Assembly: GCF_007988805.1 (NCBI RefSeq) | Contig: NZ_BJUV01000013.1 | Location: 1-64,000 of the forward strand | Direction: 5' to 3' | Length of the DNA stretch: 64,000 bases | Source of the DNA: Frigoribacterium faeni | Lineage (GTDB): Bacteria > Actinomycetota > Actinomycetes > Actinomycetales > Microbacteriaceae | Shown here: positions 60,166-64,000 of the stretch, piece by piece | How positions within the stretch are numbered: position 1 is the first letter of the stretch | Layout: every line of letters begins with the position of its first letter | Translations under genes and position numbers: made by a program | Notes under the pieces: model-generated | Database searches by the model: none | What the model saw: only the letters and a program-made list of their open reading frames with translations | Told to the model about the DNA's origin: nothing

Positions 60166-61491
60166 ATGCCCGCACCCCTCGCCCAGGCCCTGACCGGGGT
60201 CCGCCTGATCGACGGCACCGGCCGCCCGCCGGTCGACGACGCCACGCTCATCGTCGACGTCGACGGCCGCATCGTCTCCGCCGGACCCGGTCGTCTCGCC
60301 CCTCCGCTGCCCGACGACGTCGAGGTCGTCGACGGCCGCGGTCTCACCCTGCTGCCCGGGTTCGTCGACACGCACGTCCATCTGGCGATGGGCACGGGCG
60401 AGGGCCCGTTCCACCGGCTGCGTACCGACCCCGCCGTGATCGCCTTCGAGACGGCCGCGCGCCTCCGGAGCACCCTGGAGGCGGGGGTCACCACCGCCCG
60501 CGACCTCGGTGGTCTGTCGGCCGGTTACCGCGTCGCCGTCGAGCGGGGCCTCGTGTCGGGGCCGCGGCTCCACGTGGCGGTCAAGGTGATCAGCCACACC
60601 GGCGGACACGCCGACTTCCACCTCGCCGGGGGAGAGATGCACACGCATCTCGAGTCGATGTCCGAGATCGCCGACGGCATCGAGGAGGTGCGGCGCGCCA
60701 CCCGACGCATCGTCCGGTCGGGCGCGGACGTCGTCAAGATCTGCACCACCGGCGGCATGGGCAGCCCGCACGACCACCCCGACGACGAGGGTCTCCGCAT
60801 CGACGAGGTGCGCGCCGTCGCCGACGAGCTCGAGCGGCACGGCGGCAAGCCGCTCGCCGCGCACGCCCAGGGCACGGCCGGCATCCACGCCGCGGTGCTC
60901 GGCGGCGTGACGAGCGTCGAGCACGGCTACGGCGTCGACGACGAGGCGATCGACATGATGGGCGAGCGCGGCACGTTCCTGGTGCCGACGCTCTCGACGG
61001 TCTTCATGGGCATCGACCGGGACCGCATGGAGCCGTACCACTACGAGAAGAAGATCCGGTGGAGCGGCATCACCAAGACGAACGTCGCCCACGCCATCGA
61101 CCGCGGGGTCCGGCTCGCCCTCGGCACCGACTCCGGCGTCGGCCCCCACGGCCAGAACCTGCGCGAGCTCGGCTGGCTCGTCGAGCTCGGCATGGACCCG
61201 ATGGAGGCGCTGGTCGCCGGGACCCGGACGGCCGCCGAGCTCCTCGGCCTCGCCCACGACGTCGGCACGCTCGAACCCGGTCGCCTCGCCGACTTCGTGC
61301 TGACCGACGTGGACCCGCTCAGCGGGATCGGCCTGCTCGGCGACCCGGCGCACGTCGTCGTGGTCGCCCAGGCCGGACGCGTCGTCAAGGACCTCGCCGG
61401 CGTCTTCGACCGGCCCCGCGCTGCGGCGCTCGCCACCGCCGGCGGACTCGCCGCCGCCACCGTCACCACCACGGAAGGACCCTCCGCATGA
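60166..61491 (+). CDS. Metal-dependent amidohydrolase (imidazolonepropionase/Xaa-Pro-dipeptidase-like)
   Basis: 441 residues from ATG 60166, with GAGAGGA upstream. Amidohydrolase motifs: PGFVDTHVHLAMG (metal His pair), HTGGHADFHLAGG, Lys in VVKICTTGGMG, HAQG, HGYG and GTDSGVG with Asp. Family members (COG1228) cleave cyclic amides or dipeptides. In the importer operon, so it likely hydrolyses the imported substrate. Its stop overlaps the next gene (ATGA). Confidence 0.92.
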   Translation: MPAPLAQALTGVRLIDGTGRPPVDDATLIVDVDGRIVSAGPGRLAPPLPDDVEVVDGRGLTLLPGFVDTHVHLAMGTGEGPFHRLRTDPAVIAFETAARLRSTLEAGVTTARDLGGLSAGYRVAVERGLVSGPRLHVAVKVISHTGGHADFHLAGGEMHTHLESMSEIADGIEEVRRATRRIVRSGADVVKICTTGGMGSPHDHPDDEGLRIDEVRAVADELERHGGKPLAAHAQGTAGIHAAVLGGVTSVEHGYGVDDEAIDMMGERGTFLVPTLSTVFMGIDRDRMEPYHYEKKIRWSGITKTNVAHAIDRGVRLALGTDSGVGPHGQNLRELGWLVELGMDPMEALVAGTRTAAELLGLAHDVGTLEPGRLADFVLTDVDPLSGIGLLGDPAHVVVVAQAGRVVKDLAGVFDRPRAAALATAGGLAAATVTTTEGPSA

Positions 61492-62711
61492 CCGACACCT
61501 CGACCACCGCCCCGGCCCCGACCGGGCCCGCCGCCGCCCTGCTCGACGACGCCGCCCGGCTGCTGCCGACCCTGCAGGTCCTCCGCCGCGCCTTGCATGC
61601 CGACCCCGAGACCGGCCTCGTGCTGCCCCGCACCCAGGCCGCCGTGCTCGAGGCGCTCGCCGGCCTCGACCTCGAGATCAGCACGGGCACGGCGACCACC
61701 TCGGTCGTCGCCGTGCTGCGCGGCGGCCGGCCCGGCCCGACGGTGCTGCTGCGCGGCGACATGGACGCCCTGCCGCTCGCCGAGCAGACCGGCCTCGACT
61801 ACGCCGCGACGAACGGCGCGATGCACGCCTGCGGGCACGATCTGCACACGGCCGGCCTGGTGGGCGCGGCCCATCTGCTCGCCGCCCGACGGGACTCGCT
61901 GGCCGGCGACGTCGTCTTCATGTTCCAGCCCGGCGAGGAGAGCTGGGGAGGCGCGGCGATCATGATCGACGAGGGCCTCCTCGAGGCCAGCGGCAGCCTG
62001 CCCGTCGCGGCCTACGCGCTGCACGTCGGACCCGGCGTGCGCGGGGCGTTCCAGTCGCGACCGGGGCCTGTGATGGCCAGCTCGAACAGCTTCTACACGA
62101 CCTACCGGGGCGACGGCGGACACGGGTCGACGCCGTGGAAGGTGCTCGACCCGGTGCCGGCCGTCGCCGAGCTGACCCTCGCGCTGTCGGCCATGGTCGC
62201 GCGGCGCACGAGCGCGTTCGACCCCTCGGTGCTGTCCGTGACGATGCTGCACGGCAGCGAGACCCGCAACGTCATCGCCGAGACGGCGGGCCTCGGCGCC
62301 ACGGTGCGCGCGCATTCCGACGAGACGCTCGACACCATGGAGCGCGAGGCGCTCCGCATCGCCCGGGGCATCGGCGACGCCCACGGGCTCGAGACCGAGG
62401 CGGACTTCTCGCGGCACTACCCGCCGACCGTCAACGACGCCGCCGAGATCGAGCGCGTCGAGGACGCCGTGGGCGACCTGTTCGGCGCCGGGCGGTACAG
62501 CGAGATGCCGCACCCGATGATGGGCTCGGAGGACTTCTCGTTCGTGCTGCAGCGCGTGCCCGGCGCGTTCGTGATGGTGGGCGCCTCGCCCGACGGGATC
62601 GACCCCGAGCAGTGCGCGTCGAACCACTCGCCGCACGTGCTCTTCGACGACGCCGTGCTGGCGGACATGGCGGCCCTGCTGACGCACCTCGCGGTGACCC
62701 GGCTGGGATGA
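61488..62711 (+). CDS. M20-family amidohydrolase/peptidase
   Basis: 407 residues from ATG 61488. M20D pattern: LHADPETGL, LLRGDMDALPLAEQTG, HACGHDLHTAGLVGAAHLL, FQPGEESWGGA, HGSTPWKVLDPV in the dimerisation domain, and MMGSEDFSF. Related to IAA-amino-acid hydrolases and aminoacylases, so the operon may handle N-acyl amino acids or peptides. End of the operon. Confidence 0.93.
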   Translation: MTDTSTTAPAPTGPAAALLDDAARLLPTLQVLRRALHADPETGLVLPRTQAAVLEALAGLDLEISTGTATTSVVAVLRGGRPGPTVLLRGDMDALPLAEQTGLDYAATNGAMHACGHDLHTAGLVGAAHLLAARRDSLAGDVVFMFQPGEESWGGAAIMIDEGLLEASGSLPVAAYALHVGPGVRGAFQSRPGPVMASSNSFYTTYRGDGGHGSTPWKVLDPVPAVAELTLALSAMVARRTSAFDPSVLSVTMLHGSETRNVIAETAGLGATVRAHSDETLDTMEREALRIARGIGDAHGLETEADFSRHYPPTVNDAAEIERVEDAVGDLFGAGRYSEMPHPMMGSEDFSFVLQRVPGAFVMVGASPDGIDPEQCASNHSPHVLFDDAVLADMAALLTHLAVTRLG

Positions 62712-62928
62712 CGCGGCCCGAGGGAAGCGGTGCGGTGCGTCGGGAGGGCGTCGCGCCTCCTCGGTGTACCCCCTTTCCGGGGACGATCCGCCCGCGCGGG
62801 CGGATCCCTCGGCCTGGTGTACCCCGAAGAGGGTCTGCTGGCGGGGAGGCGGGCGTGGTGCACTTGACGTGGCCGGGAGCACGTCCGCCCCCACCCGAGG
62901 CCCGCCACTCCAGCAAGGAATCGTCCCC
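62712..62928 (+). promoter_or_regulatory. Regulatory region of the GH6 gene with palindrome and direct repeats
   Basis: Contains a perfect 22-bp palindrome (62785-62806; half-site GATCCGCCCGC) flanked by direct repeats GGTGTACCCC at 62763-62772 and 62816-62825. Candidate operator; not the TGGGAGCGCTCCCA box of CebR. A dispersed-motif variant lies at 62751-62762. Confidence 0.5.
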
Positions 62929-63942
62929 ATGACCCGACTCGCCTTCGCGAGCCTCGTCGTCGGCGCCCTCGTGCTCACGACCGGCCTCGTCACCGCAGCT
63001 CCCGTGCCCGCCTCGGCCGCCACCGGCACGACCGCCACCGTCACGAAGTCGACGGTCAGGACCGCGCCCACGACGACCGTCTACGCCGGCGGTCTCTACG
63101 TGCAGAAGGACAGCGAGGCCGCCCGTGCGGCCGACGCGCTGACCAGGCAGGGGAAGACGAAGGACGCCGCCGCGGCGCGCACCATCGCCGGGAGGTCCGT
63201 CGCGATCTGGCTGGGCTCGTGGTACACCGACGCCCAGCTGCTGAAGGTGCTGCAGTTCAACCTCGCCGAGGCCGAGAAGGCCGGCACCACGCCCGTCTTC
63301 GTCACGTACGACATCCCGAACCGCGACTGCGACGGCTACTCCGGGGGAGGCGCGGCCTCGTCCACGGCGTACCTCGCCTGGAACCAGAGGATCGCCGACG
63401 CCCTCAAGGGACACAAGGCGGTCGTGATCGTCGAACCCGACGCGCTCGCCCACCTCAGCAGCTGCCCGACACTCGCCGCCGGGCGCGAGGGGACGATCAA
63501 GAAGGCCGTCACCGCGTTCACGAACGCCGGAGTGCCCTCGTACATCGACGCGGGCAACTCGAACTGGGTGCCCGCCGACGTGATGGCCAAGCGGCTGGTC
63601 GCCGCCGGAGTCGGCATCGCCCGCGGATTCGCCACGAACGTCTCGAACTACTACCCGATCGCGAACGAGGTCGCCTACGCCGAGAAGGTCTCGACGGCGG
63701 TCGGCGGGGCCCGCTACGTGGTCGACGTCTCGCGGAACGGGCAGGGCTGGAAGGGCACCTGGTGCAACGCCCCCGGCGCCGGTCTCGGCGTGGACCCCCA
63801 CCGCACCAAGGGCACGAGCCGGCTCGACGCCCAGCTGTGGATCAAGACCCCCGGTGCGAGCGACGGGCCGTGCAACGGCGGACCGGCCGCCGGGACGTGG
63901 TTCCCGTCGTACGCGACGGCGCTGGTGGCCAACCGGCCGTAG
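62929..63942 (+). CDS. Secreted GH6 cellulase (endoglucanase/cellobiohydrolase family)
   Basis: 337 residues from ATG 62929. Signal peptide ending near ASAAT (about 31). GH6 motifs: YVQKDSEAARAA, WLGSWYT, Asp in VTYDIPNRDCDGYSGGG, catalytic Asp in VIVEPDALAHL, VDVSRNGQGWKGTWCN and LWIKTPGASDG. In most members the last motif is K-x-P-G-E-S-D-G; here the Glu is Ala. No carbohydrate-binding module. Cleaves beta-1,4-glucan outside the cell. Confidence 0.93.
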   Translation: MTRLAFASLVVGALVLTTGLVTAAPVPASAATGTTATVTKSTVRTAPTTTVYAGGLYVQKDSEAARAADALTRQGKTKDAAAARTIAGRSVAIWLGSWYTDAQLLKVLQFNLAEAEKAGTTPVFVTYDIPNRDCDGYSGGGAASSTAYLAWNQRIADALKGHKAVVIVEPDALAHLSSCPTLAAGREGTIKKAVTAFTNAGVPSYIDAGNSNWVPADVMAKRLVAAGVGIARGFATNVSNYYPIANEVAYAEKVSTAVGGARYVVDVSRNGQGWKGTWCNAPGAGLGVDPHRTKGTSRLDAQLWIKTPGASDGPCNGGPAAGTWFPSYATALVANRP

Positions 63943-63945
63943 GGT
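63940..63945 (+). promoter_or_regulatory. -10 element TAGGGT for the last gene
   Basis: TAGGGT, whose first three bases are the stop codon of the GH6 gene, lies exactly six bases before ATG 63952; inferred leaderless promoter. Confidence 0.45.
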
Positions 63946-63951
63946 TCGGGT

Positions 63952-64000
63952 ATGGCCACCCTCCTCCTCGTGCGGCACGGCCGCACCACCGCCAACGCCG
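63952..64000 (+). CDS. Histidine phosphatase family protein, N-terminal fragment (cut by window end)
   Basis: Sixteen codons visible: MATLLLVRHGRTTANA. LVRHGRT is the phosphohistidine motif of phosphoglycerate-mutase-like phosphatases, so the family is clear although the rest lies outside. Confidence 0.85.
   Translation, partial: MATLLLVRHGRTTANA

Overview
The window is high-GC actinobacterial chromosome (roughly 70% G+C by eye). GTG starts, stop/start overlaps (ATGA, GTGA) and the gene families fit Microbacteriaceae (a Frigoribacterium- or Curtobacterium-like soil or plant-associated bacterium). That placement is inference: no rRNA is present and no search could be run. I call about 57 protein genes, one tRNA and one very small integrated element. 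I see no CRISPR array, transposase, integrase or phage gene.

Layout. 1-8277: end of a transglutaminase-like protein, a secreted GH114 glycosidase, membrane and unknown proteins, a SpoIIE-type phosphatase, a hydrolase and a DszC/SfnC-like flavin monooxygenase. 8427-13055: MetQ-MetN-MetI-like ABC importer, then a MarR regulator with an MFS exporter. 13261-22850: sortase-anchored alkaline phosphatase, HAD phosphatase, a GH42 beta-galactosidase plus sugar ABC operon behind LacI-type operators, and an SDR. 23010-27084: two-component system and a PepSY protein joined by shared direct-repeat boxes and separated by a large repeat array. 27150-40706: lipase-like hydrolase, lipoate ligase, orphan DNA methyltransferase, a two-peptide micro-operon facing a MarR gene, M15 peptidase, matrixin-type protease, phosphoglucomutase, prephenate dehydratase, DAG kinase, SerRS and a HAD protein. 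40895-42228: tRNA-Ser(UGA) carrying a 1.25-kb insert bounded by an exact 36-bp repeat of the tRNA 3' end; its only genes are an HTH/PIN toxin-antitoxin pair. 42402-53659: polyol/pentose locus (RbsABC-type importer, xylulokinase, epimerase-like protein, two zinc dehydrogenases, an SDR, a SorC regulator and glycerol dehydrogenase). 53669-62711: Lrp-type regulator and an oligopeptide-type ABC operon with two amidohydrolases. 62929-64000: GH6 cellulase and the start of a histidine phosphatase.

How the genes work together. Most of the window is import and catabolism: beta-galactosides (GH42 plus ABC), polyols or pentoses (kinase plus dehydrogenases), peptides or N-acyl compounds (Dpp-type ABC plus hydrolases), plant polysaccharide (GH6, GH114), phosphate esters (PhoA) and possibly organosulfur compounds (monooxygenase beside a Met-type importer). 

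Three window-wide patterns stand out. A 15-bp motif, GAGGAGGCGCGGGTC, and close variants recur on both strands inside and between genes, sometimes as inverted pairs forming hairpins. Many genes have a TANNNT -10 element 6-7 bp before the start codon, which suggests leaderless transcripts. Intergenic tandem repeats are unusually frequent (periods 7, 8, 19, 20, 24, 27 and 36 bp).
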